In this document: positions 8,501 through 16,938 of the stretch, piece after piece
Position numbering within the stretch: the stretch's first letter is position 1
Layout: each line of letters begins with the position of its first letter
NCBI GenBank assembly: GCA_944381625.1
Contig: CALWLW010000018.1
Location: 1 to 64,000 of the forward strand
Length of the DNA stretch: 64,000 nucleotides
Direction: 5' to 3'
From: an uncultured Lachnoclostridium sp.
Lineage (GTDB): Bacteria; Bacillota; Clostridia; Lachnospirales; Lachnospiraceae
Translations under genes and position numbers: made by a program
Notes under the pieces: model-generated
The model's input: the letters and a program-made list of their open reading frames with translations, nothing else
The model's database searches: none
What the model was told of the DNA's origin: nothing

Positions 8501-9483
8501 CAGCCGATCCTCCCTTCATCCATGAAGTACGCCAGTTCCTTAGCGAAATACGTCATATATACGTCCACGCCGGCCCGGTACGCGCAGGCCGCCATTTCGC
8601 ACAGGATAGACGCTTCGTCCACATACCCCAGCTTCGCTCCCGCTTTCACCATGGCGTACTCGCCGCTGACGCTGTACGCCGCCATGGGAACGTCCGTGGC
8701 ATCCTTAATCTCCCGCACCATATCCAGATAGGACATGGCCGGTTTTACCATAATCAGGTCCGCGCCTTCCTCGATGTCCAAAAGCGCCTCCTTCATGCCT
8801 TCCCTGCGGTTATGATAATCCATCTGATAACTCTTCCGGTCTCCGAAAGCAGGTGCAGATCCGGCCGCATCCCGGAACGGGCCGTAAAACGCGGACGCGT
8901 ATTTCACCGCATAAGACATAATAGGCGTGGTGACAAAGCCGTTCTTGTCCAGGGCTTCTCGGATCGCCTGAATATGGCCGTCCATCATATCCGACGGCGC
9001 TACCATGTCGGCGCCGGCCTGCACCTGGGACACCGCGATCTGCGCCAGCTTTTCCAGGGTCAGGTCATTGTCCACATATTCCCCCTTCAGGATTCCGCAA
9101 TGGCCATGGCTGGTGTATTCGCACATACACACGTCGCCAATGTAAAACAGACCCGGCACTTCTTTCTTCGCCTTTTCCATGGCGCGCTGGATAATCCCGT
9201 CGCAGGCATACGCCTGGCTTCCCGCCTCATCTTTGTGATCCGGGATGCCGAACAGCATCACGCTTCCCACGCCCGCATCCGCGGTCTCGTATAAGATCTC
9301 CGGCAGACGGTCCAGGCTCCAGCGGTACTGCCCCGGCATCGTCGGGATCTCTTCCTTAATGTTCTCCCCTTCTCTCACAAATATGGGATATACCAGGGAG
9401 CTTTTATCCATCCTGGTCTCCCTCACCATCTTTCTGAGCTTAGCCGTCGTTCTGAGCCTTCTGGGCCTGATCGTCATTTCCAT
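8500..9483 (-). CDS. hemB: Porphobilinogen synthase (5-aminolevulinate dehydratase)
   Basis: HemB condenses two 5-aminolevulinate molecules to porphobilinogen. The 327-residue protein shows the zinc-type cysteine cluster DVCMCEYTSHGHCG near residue 120, YAVKYASAFYGPF with the first active-site lysine, and LIMVKPAMSYLD with the Schiff-base lysine. The start at 9483 overlaps the end of sirC by 44 bases, so the three genes form one operon from the sirC promoter. Confidence 0.96.
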   Translation of the reverse strand: MEMTIRPRRLRTTAKLRKMVRETRMDKSSLVYPIFVREGENIKEEIPTMPGQYRWSLDRLPEILYETADAGVGSVMLFGIPDHKDEAGSQAYACDGIIQRAMEKAKKEVPGLFYIGDVCMCEYTSHGHCGILKGEYVDNDLTLEKLAQIAVSQVQAGADMVAPSDMMDGHIQAIREALDKNGFVTTPIMSYAVKYASAFYGPFRDAAGSAPAFGDRKSYQMDYHNRREGMKEALLDIEEGADLIMVKPAMSYLDMVREIKDATDVPMAAYSVSGEYAMVKAGAKLGYVDEASILCEMAACAYRAGVDVYMTYFAKELAYFMDEGRIG

Positions 9484-9937
9484 CTCTTTCTACCTCTTTC
9501 CGTATTCTGTCTGTCCACTTTTTTGCCAGCCGGTGGTCGCATCCGCCCGCATTGATCCCGATGACCACGTCGCCTTTCAAGGCGATCCCCGGAAACTGGA
9601 AATCACAGAGGCTTCGGTCGCTGCACACATTGACCAGTATGCCCTTTTCCCTGCACTCCCGCCAGATTTCCTCATTGACGGCGCTGTCGTCCGTGGCCGC
9701 CAGCACCATACAGGCGTCAGCAGGAACTGCCCCCGCCTCATACCATCCCTGAATCCAGGTCAGAATTCCCGCATCATGGGCATCCCGGATCACCTGGGAC
9801 GCCTCCGGCGCAATCACCGTCAGACACGGCGAAAAATCCAGCAGAGTCTTTACTCTCCTGGATGCAATCCTGCCTGCGCCGTAAACATATATTTTTTTGC
9901 TGGAAATATCCAGAAAAACCGGGAATTGTCTGGACAT
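9440..9937 (-). CDS. Precorrin-2 dehydrogenase / sirohydrochlorin synthase, short form
   Basis: The 165-residue protein resembles the NAD-binding domain of CysG/Met8/YlnF, which oxidises precorrin-2 on the way to siroheme or cobalamin. FPVFLDISSKKIYVYGAG carries the nucleotide-binding glycine motif, and LAATDDSAVNEEI and NVCSD follow. The ATG at 9937 has GGGAG eight bases upstream; earlier in-frame ATGs lack a ribosome site. It heads sirC-hemB-hemL. The long C-terminal helical domain of larger homologues is missing, as in short Bacillus forms. Confidence 0.88.
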   Translation of the reverse strand: MSRQFPVFLDISSKKIYVYGAGRIASRRVKTLLDFSPCLTVIAPEASQVIRDAHDAGILTWIQGWYEAGAVPADACMVLAATDDSAVNEEIWRECREKGILVNVCSDRSLCDFQFPGIALKGDVVIGINAGGCDHRLAKKWTDRIRKEVERDGNDDQAQKAQNDG

Positions 9938-9974
9938 GCGCTTCTCTCCCATGCCGGCTGTTCTTTTCGGTTCT

Positions 9975-10003
9975 ATTGTACTACGGTTTGGTGGAAAAGA
10001 CAA
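9975..10003 (-). promoter_or_regulatory. Promoter of sirC-hemB-hemL
   Basis: On the minus strand TTGTCT (9998-10003) and TACAAT (9975-9980) are spaced by 17 bases. The transcript would start near 9968, giving a leader of only about 30 nt, so no riboswitch fits upstream of sirC. Confidence 0.75.
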
Positions 10004-10220
10004 TGTGAAAGTGAATGGGGAGGGGAAATCGGCGGCGCGGCGCACGCGGGACGGTTGCATCTTTAAGCTGTCCATGCTATACTGAGTCTGTCTGAATATA
10101 GATCAAATAGCGGATCGCCAAATTTTTCCACATTCCAGCAATCAGCATAGGCAACTAGAAGAAATTATCATGCCGCTGAACGAACATATCTCATTTACCG
10201 TTAAGAAAGAAGGGGATACG

Positions 10221-11078
10221 GTGAAAAAAACTGCCCTGATTACTGTACAGGATGTTCCTGTCACCGTAATGCACATTGATCAAAGTGATTATATCAGCCT
10301 GACGGATATGGCAAAAGCGCGTACAGATGGATCGCGTGCTGCCGATGTGATTAAGAACTGGCTGCGGACGCGTTCGACTTTAGAATTTCTCGGAACATGG
10401 GAGATGATGTATAACCCAGATTTTAAAGTGGTCGAATTCGACCACTTTAAAAGTGAAGCCGGATTACATACATTCACGCTTAGTACAAAAGAATGGATTG
10501 AGCGCACCAATGCGATTGGAATCTACGTTCAGGCCGGACGGTATGGCGGCACCTATGCCCATAAGGATATTGCCTTTGAATTTGGTTCTGCGATCAGCCC
10601 AGTATTTAAACTCTACTTACTAAAAGAATACCAGCGGCTAAAAGACGAGGAAAATGACCGCCTAAAGCTGGAATGGAGCGCCAAACGATTCCTTTCCAAA
10701 AACAACTATATCATTCACACTGACGCAGTGAAGAACTATGTACTGCCAAAACGAAACTACAAAAAAGATATGGAATGGCTGGCGTATGCGGATGAAGCAG
10801 ACCTCTTGAACGTGGTTTTATTTGGCTGCACGGCAAGAGCATGGCGCGAAGCAAATCCGGAGTTAGCGAAACACAGCAATATCCGGGACTATGCTTCGAT
10901 TCCGGAGCTGACGGTTCTCTCCAATCTGGAAACGCATAACGCAGAGCTCATTAAGCAGGGATACAACAAAGAAAAACGCTTTGAAATACTTCTGCAAATC
11001 GCACAGTACCAGTTGAGGGTGCTCACAGAGGCGGAGCAGATTAAGCAGCTTCCGGATCAAGCAAACATCAATAAGTAA
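10221..11078 (+). CDS. KilA-N domain protein
   Basis: KilA-N domains are DNA-binding modules of phages and mobile elements. The sequence shows the typical IDQSDYISLTDMAK start of the domain, IKNWLRTRSTLEFLGTWE, FTLSTKEWIERTNAIGI and AGRYGGTYAHKDIAFEF (residues about 15-155). A helical C-terminal region of about 125 residues follows. GTG at 10221 has AAGGGG at good distance; ATG at 10170 is an alternative with a poor ribosome site. It lies alone on the plus strand between two minus-strand blocks and has its own terminator. Its coding sequence contains a perfect 32-bp palindrome. It is probably a mobile-element-derived regulator; its target is unknown. Confidence 0.85.
   Translation: MKKTALITVQDVPVTVMHIDQSDYISLTDMAKARTDGSRAADVIKNWLRTRSTLEFLGTWEMMYNPDFKVVEFDHFKSEAGLHTFTLSTKEWIERTNAIGIYVQAGRYGGTYAHKDIAFEFGSAISPVFKLYLLKEYQRLKDEENDRLKLEWSAKRFLSKNNYIIHTDAVKNYVLPKRNYKKDMEWLAYADEADLLNVVLFGCTARAWREANPELAKHSNIRDYASIPELTVLSNLETHNAELIKQGYNKEKRFEILLQIAQYQLRVLTEAEQIKQLPDQANINK
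10421..10452. repeat. Perfect 32-bp palindrome inside the KilA-N gene
   Basis: TTTTAAAGTGGTCGAA is followed directly by its reverse complement, with no spacer and no mismatch. It encodes DFKVVEFDHFK, a segment conserved in the KilA-N family, so it is also coding. It could be an operator for the encoded protein or a hairpin in the mRNA. Confidence 0.95.
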
Positions 11079-11083
11079 GAGAA

Positions 11084-11113
11084 CGGGCACGGGCAGCTAT
11101 CGTGTTCGTTTTT
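11084..11113 (+). terminator. Terminator after the KilA-N gene
   Basis: An 8-bp stem with two G-U pairs (11084-11091 with 11101-11108) is followed by five T just past the stop codon. Confidence 0.6.
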
Positions 11114-11145
11114 CTTCCCAAAAATCACGCATATTCCCGATACAT

Positions 11146-12465
11146 TTAATAAGGATAGAACCCCTCTACTGCATAATATTCATCATCTCTAACCCACATT
11201 TCATCATAATTTTCTGTAACTGCAACCATATAGGTGCCATCTACTTGGTTCTCAAAAAGATGAGGCAGATTATCATAATTCCATAGCATTGCTTCTGGAC
11301 ATCGTTCTCTTGTAATTTTTTCCAGGATTCCATCTTTGGCTGTAATTGGAGACCATTCACATCTTTGTGCTCCATAAGGACTGAGGTTTATCAGTGTCAT
11401 TTCTCCATCCCAGAGTCCATTATGATAAGTCCCCTCCACATAACCTTCCTGACCGTCTTCATATAACCAGAACTCCCTCCCGCTGCCGTTTGGCGCATCA
11501 TCAGACCAGGTTCCTTCAAAAATATAGTACTCAGCAAACTCAGGTGTCATCCAGATTCCTTCGCCGCTTCGTTCCATATTGTCCCACTGGCCATAGTAAC
11601 AGTAAACCTGATTATCGATAAAATAAAGACCTGCCCCCATATTTTCCGCATCAATCTGATTATAGCATTCATCTTCTGACAAAAGGGAAAGTACAAACTG
11701 ACAGGATTTCTGCGTCATAAAAGCGTCAGCCGCTTCTATATTTCTCTGTCCCATATAAGTACGCATCGTCTGAATCATATTCAAGGGTTGCCCGTGATCC
11801 CATTCGTCTTCATAATAATAGGCTTCTCTCTCAGATGTTACATCATCAAAACCAATCCAGTACAGGCAGCCGTTTCCATTCCATTCTTCCCCATCCCAAC
11901 TGCCATAATAAAAGAATCCCTTTCTTCCTTTTTCCTGATCCAACGGATAGAATGCCAGTCTTTTCTCATCATCCGACTGATAGTAGATCACTTTCTGATC
12001 CATAACCGTACGCATCATGTCATAGTGTTCCTGCTCATTGATCCACTCTTTGATTTCTTCCGGGTTGTTTTGGATGCACAAATCTTTCAGTTCCCGAAGC
12101 ATATCCCGGGTACTCCGCTCTTCTATGATTCTGCCGCTTTCATCAGTACATTTAAGCGCTTCTGCAATATTTACCAGACGTTCTTTTAGATCCTCACTAC
12201 CTGTCGCTTCCACTCCCATCTTAAGAATATTCTGTGTCTGTTCATAATCGCCAATCTTTTCGTACGCTTCACTTAATCCTGCATAGGCTTCCGGCCTTTT
12301 CTCATCTACTTCGATCGCCGCCGCAAACGCCACAACTGCTTCCTCATAATTTCCCTCTTCCAGGTACTGCATACCCAGGTCATACTGTTCCTGCCAGCGG
12401 CTCTGCTTTGTACAGCCGCAAAGCAGGAGCATGCTCAGTATCAGCAATAAACCCAGCTTTTTCAT
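11146..12465 (-). CDS. Lipoprotein with TPR and MORN-type repeats
   Basis: The 439-residue precursor starts MKKLGLLLILSMLLLCGC, a signal peptide with lipobox. Two to three TPR units follow (RWQEQYDLGMQYLEEGNYEEA). Then come MORN-like blocks of the form GxWxxxxxNGxG (GSWDGEEWNGNG, GQWDNMERSGEG, GTWSDDAPNGSG). The ATG at 12465 has GGAGGG at good distance; the open frame upstream of it lacks a start signal. It is the last of three tandem paralogous lipoproteins at the distal end of the secretion cluster. It is anchored outside the membrane; the function is unknown. Confidence 0.75.
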   Translation of the reverse strand: MKKLGLLLILSMLLLCGCTKQSRWQEQYDLGMQYLEEGNYEEAVVAFAAAIEVDEKRPEAYAGLSEAYEKIGDYEQTQNILKMGVEATGSEDLKERLVNIAEALKCTDESGRIIEERSTRDMLRELKDLCIQNNPEEIKEWINEQEHYDMMRTVMDQKVIYYQSDDEKRLAFYPLDQEKGRKGFFYYGSWDGEEWNGNGCLYWIGFDDVTSEREAYYYEDEWDHGQPLNMIQTMRTYMGQRNIEAADAFMTQKSCQFVLSLLSEDECYNQIDAENMGAGLYFIDNQVYCYYGQWDNMERSGEGIWMTPEFAEYYIFEGTWSDDAPNGSGREFWLYEDGQEGYVEGTYHNGLWDGEMTLINLSPYGAQRCEWSPITAKDGILEKITRERCPEAMLWNYDNLPHLFENQVDGTYMVAVTENYDEMWVRDDEYYAVEGFYPY

Positions 12466-12523
12466 CTTTATCACCCTCCTGTCCCTGTTCCGATTCTGAT
12501 CATTTATCGTAAAAGGGCCGCCA

Positions 12524-13624
12524 CTACCTGTCATACCTGATCTCTTCTTCACTGATCAGATTGCCCTCTTCGTCGTACTCAAAAAGTGTCTCGCAGGTTA
12601 TATTTCCGCTTTCGTCATAATCTGTTACCTTTGTCAGATTTCCCGTATTGTCATACTCATAGGTACTGTACCAGGATAATTCGCCTTCACCATGGTATTG
12701 AGCCGCATATATGGTATTCCCTTTTTCATCCCTCTCATATATGGTTTCCAGTCTGTCTTCTCCGCCGAAGGTTTCCACCTGTTTTATGAGATTTCCCTGT
12801 CCATCATATTCGTATTCCATATGAGTATCCATATCATCCAGGGATAAACCTCTGTCCTCACTTATGACATTCCCCTGTCCGTCATATGCCCGCAATGTGA
12901 TTTCTTCCAATTCTCCATCCGAATCATAGGAATCGATCCTGACTGCATTCCCGGCTTCGTCGTATTCATAACGGTTTCTTCCCAGTCTTCCGTCCTCATA
13001 ATTATAGCTCCAGTCTTCGACAACATATCCCCGCTCGTCCACCACAGTGCTGGCACGGTCGATCTCCGTTCCATCTGCAGCATAAGAGACAACGCTGCTC
13101 TCTGCACCGTCTCCATAACTGTATATATAATAGAACATCAGGGAGCCATCTCCGTCATAGATTGATTCCATTCTCAGATTTCCTGCAGAATCGAAGATAT
13201 AACCCGCTTCTATTTCTTCGATCTTCCGCCTGAGTCTTTCATCTTCCGTCTCATGAAATCCCATTTCCAGAATCGCTTCCGCCCGGTCATAGTTTCCTCT
13301 TCGAATGCAAACATCCGCCGCTCCCAGGTATGCCTCCACATTTGTGTTGTCCAGTTCCAGCGCCTGCTGGTAATCCTCCAGAGCCGCGGCAAGGTTTCCA
13401 TCCGTCTCGTCGCTTCCAATATACGCATCGCCTCGGCCCACATACGCCAGCGCCTGATTCGGCTCGATCTCAATCGCCGCTGTGAACGCCACCACAGCCT
13501 CCTTATAATTGCCTTCCGTCAGGTACTGCATACCCAGGTCGTACTGTTTCTGCCATCTGTCCTGCTTTCCGCATCCGCAAAGCAGGAGCATAAGCAGCAT
13601 GAACATCAAACATACTTTTTTCAT
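12524..13624 (-). CDS. Lipoprotein with TPR and YD-like repeats
   Basis: The 366-residue precursor has a lipobox (LLLCGC), a TPR block (residues about 20-130) almost identical to that of its upstream neighbour, then repeats of the type YEYDxxGNxxxxxxYDxxG (residues about 165-360). These resemble the YD repeats of RHS proteins but are short. The protein is predicted to be membrane-anchored and extracellular. It belongs to a tandem three-gene lipoprotein family distal to the secretion genes. It could be a surface-exposed accessory or a protective lipoprotein; neither is shown. Confidence 0.75.
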   Translation of the reverse strand: MKKVCLMFMLLMLLLCGCGKQDRWQKQYDLGMQYLTEGNYKEAVVAFTAAIEIEPNQALAYVGRGDAYIGSDETDGNLAAALEDYQQALELDNTNVEAYLGAADVCIRRGNYDRAEAILEMGFHETEDERLRRKIEEIEAGYIFDSAGNLRMESIYDGDGSLMFYYIYSYGDGAESSVVSYAADGTEIDRASTVVDERGYVVEDWSYNYEDGRLGRNRYEYDEAGNAVRIDSYDSDGELEEITLRAYDGQGNVISEDRGLSLDDMDTHMEYEYDGQGNLIKQVETFGGEDRLETIYERDEKGNTIYAAQYHGEGELSWYSTYEYDNTGNLTKVTDYDESGNITCETLFEYDEEGNLISEEEIRYDR

Positions 13625-13655
13625 TTCTTGCCCCTTCGTTTTTTAAAGCTATGGT

Positions 13656-14678
13656 CTACTCCTCCTGCCCCGCCACATCATAATGCTCGAAGCCAGCATA
13701 GGTTCCGTCCGCATTCCACAGATAAATCACATAATAATCCAGATACAGTTCTCCATTCTCATCGGGTACATAACTGTTTCCCCGGGTTCTCACCATATTC
13801 TCATCATGTTCTATGATAAAACGGTCTATCAGCGTATCCTCCGGGCTGTACTCATCCATCGTCTTGGTCCTTGCCACATCGTCATAATAAATGATCTCAT
13901 AGCCCAACAGTTCTCCGGTATCCAGATTCGTCCTGGTGTTCCGGATCTCCCGCCCCTGACCGTCATATTCATAGGTAGTCCGTACCCGCCAAAGCTCCTG
14001 GGCCTGTCCGCCTGCTCCTTCTTCCGCTGCGTCTGCATCATGGATTCTTTCTTCCACGGATTCTGTCATATGCCCATTGACGTCATACGTCTTCGTTTCG
14101 GTATTGTCCCAGCTCCCATCCGCTTTGTAGCAGATGGTTTTTATATTGTTTCCCGCTTCATCATACTCGTACAGCCAATACTGAATCAGTTCCCCATTTT
14201 CAAAATGACTGCTCATTCTGGTTTTTCCGGACGCATCAGTGATCGTCCCGCTTCGAATTTCTTCAATTTTCTGCTGAATTTCTTCCGCTCCGGTTTTATC
14301 AAAACCAGTCTGGAGGATCTCTTCCGCCAGGTCAAATTCTCCCCGACGGATGTACACATCCGCAGCTCCTATGTATCCGCCCATATCCATATCGTCCAGT
14401 TCAATGGCTCTCAGGTAATCAGACAGCGCCGCTCCCAGATTCGCTTCCGTTTCACCGCTTCCGATATACGCGCCGCCTCGGCCCACATACGCCAGCGCCT
14501 GATTCGGCTCAATCTCAATCGCCGCTGTGAACGCCACCACAGCCTCCTCATAATTTCCTTCCGTCAGGTACTGCATACCCAGATCGTACTGTTTCTGCCA
14601 GCGGGTCTGTGTCCCGCAGGCAGTCAGAAACACGGCTGCCAATATACAAAATACCAAAGTTCTGATTTTTCCCCTCAT
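13656..14678 (-). CDS. Lipoprotein with TPR and YD-like repeats, first paralogue
   Basis: The precursor of 340 residues begins MRGKIRTLVFCILAAVFLTACG, a signal peptide with lipobox. TPR units (residues about 25-135) are followed by degenerate YD-like repeats such as YEYDEAGNN and YEYDGQGRE. Its ATG overlaps the stop of the small membrane-protein gene by one base (TGATG), so it is translationally coupled to it. The TPR-coding DNA is about 95 percent identical over some 130 bases to that of the next gene, which points to recent duplication or gene conversion. Confidence 0.75.
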   Translation of the reverse strand: MRGKIRTLVFCILAAVFLTACGTQTRWQKQYDLGMQYLTEGNYEEAVVAFTAAIEIEPNQALAYVGRGGAYIGSGETEANLGAALSDYLRAIELDDMDMGGYIGAADVYIRRGEFDLAEEILQTGFDKTGAEEIQQKIEEIRSGTITDASGKTRMSSHFENGELIQYWLYEYDEAGNNIKTICYKADGSWDNTETKTYDVNGHMTESVEERIHDADAAEEGAGGQAQELWRVRTTYEYDGQGREIRNTRTNLDTGELLGYEIIYYDDVARTKTMDEYSPEDTLIDRFIIEHDENMVRTRGNSYVPDENGELYLDYYVIYLWNADGTYAGFEHYDVAGQEE

Positions 14679-14812
14679 CAATACCGTTTCCCCATCTCTT
14701 CCATAATCTTTCGTTTCGATCCCTTCGCCGTCGCCGCAATCCATATTGCCAGAATCAGCCCCGCCGCGCATAAGACCGCGCCTGCGCCCATCATCCATAA
14801 TCCTGCACTCAT
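14678..14812 (-). CDS. Small single-span membrane protein (44 aa)
   Basis: An AGGAGG site precedes ATG 14812. The protein is one hydrophobic helix (residues about 5-28, MMGAGAVLCAAGLILAIWIA) with a basic and polar tail, KGSKRKIMEEMGKRY. It lies between a receptor kinase and the first lipoprotein gene and overlaps the latter by one base. A similar small membrane protein sits next to the other receptor kinase at 43151-43309. It may be a small partner of the kinases; no known family is recognised. Confidence 0.75.
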   Translation of the reverse strand: MSAGLWMMGAGAVLCAAGLILAIWIAATAKGSKRKIMEEMGKRY

Positions 14813-14826
14813 ATTTCCTCCTGATC

Positions 14827-16923
14827 CTACAGCCAATTCCCATCTCTCAGATCCTGGATCAGGTTATCCAGCATCTGCATTTCCTGATCGCTGTCCTGCT
14901 CTTCACAAAGTTTTTTTGCCTGGTCGTAGTATTCTTTCATCTTATGGTAATCCCGGTCCGCATTCTCTTTCTCCTGCTGCCTCTCTGCTTCCAGATAGGC
15001 CAGCCGCTTATAACTCACGTAGGAATCCGGATATTTCTCCGCCATGGCAAGCAGTATCTCCTCCGCCTGCTCATACGCTCCCAGCGCCTGATATACGATT
15101 GCAATATTCTCCATCATCTGCCTGGTGGCATAGCCGTCCTCGTACAAAGCCAGGAATTTCTCCAACGCTTTTCCATAGTATTCCTGCCTGGCTCCGGCAT
15201 CTGCCTCCGCCTTTCTGGCGTAAGCATCCGCCAGGCGCTCTGTCAGATTCCTGGCGGACGCAGATCCGCCTGCCCGGCTTTCCTCCTGCTCCAGAAAAGC
15301 GATCTCTTCTTCCAGGTAATCCGTTCCCATCTCCCGGTATATCTCATCGTACAGAAGCACTGCGCGCCGTCTCAGTTCCTCCTCGCCTGTAAGCAGAGCC
15401 TGCTCCAGATACTCCCTGGCCTCCTGGAACTGTCCCCTGGAGAACGCGATCTCTCCCTGCACCATATAGATCGAATCTTCTCCCAGGCCCAGCTTCACGG
15501 CTTCGCGCAGGGAAGCCTCCGCGGCGTCCGTATTTCCTCCTTTTGCCTGGGATATGGCATAGTCCCGGTAATACACGCTGCTGCCCTGGTCCATCGAGAT
15601 GGCTTTCTCCAGATTCAGTACGGCATTGGAATAATCCCCCAGTTCCATGAAAGCCCGCCCTGCAATATAATAAAGATCCGCCACAGCCAGCCCGTCGCTT
15701 TCATTTTTTACCAGATAAGGAGGATTCTGCAGCAGGCGCGCCGCATAGTGGACGCACTCCTCATATTCCCCTTTTTGATACAGGCAGAGCGCCTTTTTCC
15801 CGTATGCCTCCACCCGGCGGGGGAATATCTTCTCCGCCTCTTTCAGACAGGCTTCTGCCTGTGCGAAATTCCCGGTTTCTATCGCCTGCGCGGCTTCTTC
15901 CACGTTCCGGACATACGCCGTATTCTGTTCATGACAGCGCACGGCTGTTCCGGACAACAGAAGCAAGGCGCCGGATGCCAGCAGCGCAGCCGCCGTCAGT
16001 TTCATCCCCCGCCTTTTTGCCCGATAGGTTTTATATTCTGTATCCAGTTCATAAATATGCCGGAATGCTTCCAGCAGTTCTCCTCCGTTCTGGTACCGGT
16101 TCTCCGGCCGCAGCTGCATCATCTTGTTCAGGATGGCTGCAAACCCTTCGCTCAGTGCCAGATGGTACTGGTCAATGGGCACGATCTTCTCAAAATCCCG
16201 GTCCGGTTTCACGCCTGTCAGAAGGTGGTACAGCGTGGCGCCCAGACTGTAAATATCCGACCGTTCATCCACGCCCCGTCCAATGATATCCCGTATGCCC
16301 TCCGGCGCCGTCTCCTTTTTCTGTTCCGCCAGCACAACCGTCTCGCTGGCTCCCTGGGTATCCCGCACCCCGGAGAAGCTCTGGTACATGACCATATTCC
16401 GGTACTGCTCCGGGGGCGAATATCCGCCGCTGATCCCTGTAGAGGTCTTCAGGCTGCTGTCGAAGGCCAGGGAGATATTAAAATCGATCAGGCAGATATC
16501 TCCCTGGGGCGTCAGCATGATATTGGCCGGCTTGATGTCGCTGTGGATCACCGGCGGATCCTGGCGGTGCAGGTAATCCAGCACCTCCGCCAGCTGAACC
16601 GCCCACCGGTACACCTGTTCCGGCGGAAATTTCCCCTGCTCTTTTAACAGTTTATCCAGGCTTTTGCCGGGAATGTAATCGATCACCGTATAGATCCCGC
16701 CGTCGATTTCCAGGAAATCATATACCCGGGGAAGGTAAGCATGTTTGAGGTTTTTCAGGATATCCGCCTCCGCGCGGCTTTCCAGAATCCCTTTCACACT
16801 GTCCCTGATCTGTTTTACAACCACATAGACGTCCAGGCGTTCGTGATAAGCTTTATATACGACGCCCCCGCCGCCCGCCCCGATCTCTTCCATGATTGTA
16901 TAAGTGTCATTTAATCTCTTCAT
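14827..16923 (-). CDS. Receptor-type Ser/Thr protein kinase with extracellular TPR domain
   Basis: The 698-residue protein has an N-terminal kinase domain (1-295), one membrane span (308-327), and an external TPR region (335-690). Visible kinase residues are the GAGGGG loop (15-20), Lys37 in VVVK, HSDIKPAN (127-134), and DFN (147-149) where DFG is usual. An insert after the activation segment (177-216) carries SETVVL, similar to motifs in the other kinases and the protease. The Asp, Lys and Asn of the catalytic loop are kept, so activity is possible. The topology (kinase, one span, helical outside) is that of EssB/YukC, whose kinase fold is inactive, and this protein may take its place. Confidence 0.88.
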   Translation of the reverse strand: MKRLNDTYTIMEEIGAGGGGVVYKAYHERLDVYVVVKQIRDSVKGILESRAEADILKNLKHAYLPRVYDFLEIDGGIYTVIDYIPGKSLDKLLKEQGKFPPEQVYRWAVQLAEVLDYLHRQDPPVIHSDIKPANIMLTPQGDICLIDFNISLAFDSSLKTSTGISGGYSPPEQYRNMVMYQSFSGVRDTQGASETVVLAEQKKETAPEGIRDIIGRGVDERSDIYSLGATLYHLLTGVKPDRDFEKIVPIDQYHLALSEGFAAILNKMMQLRPENRYQNGGELLEAFRHIYELDTEYKTYRAKRRGMKLTAAALLASGALLLLSGTAVRCHEQNTAYVRNVEEAAQAIETGNFAQAEACLKEAEKIFPRRVEAYGKKALCLYQKGEYEECVHYAARLLQNPPYLVKNESDGLAVADLYYIAGRAFMELGDYSNAVLNLEKAISMDQGSSVYYRDYAISQAKGGNTDAAEASLREAVKLGLGEDSIYMVQGEIAFSRGQFQEAREYLEQALLTGEEELRRRAVLLYDEIYREMGTDYLEEEIAFLEQEESRAGGSASARNLTERLADAYARKAEADAGARQEYYGKALEKFLALYEDGYATRQMMENIAIVYQALGAYEQAEEILLAMAEKYPDSYVSYKRLAYLEAERQQEKENADRDYHKMKEYYDQAKKLCEEQDSDQEMQMLDNLIQDLRDGNWL

Positions 16924-16938
16924 CTGCCGTTTACTTCC

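Noticed and set aside
12862..13116. RHS toxin in the YD-repeat lipoprotein
   Set aside because: The YD-like repeats are few and there is no RHS core motif or C-terminal toxin domain.
13683..15392. Long plus-strand open frame of 569 codons
   Set aside because: It lies antisense to two lipoprotein genes and a kinase gene with clear domains, lacks a ribosome site, and its protein has no recognisable pattern. It results from codon bias on the other strand.
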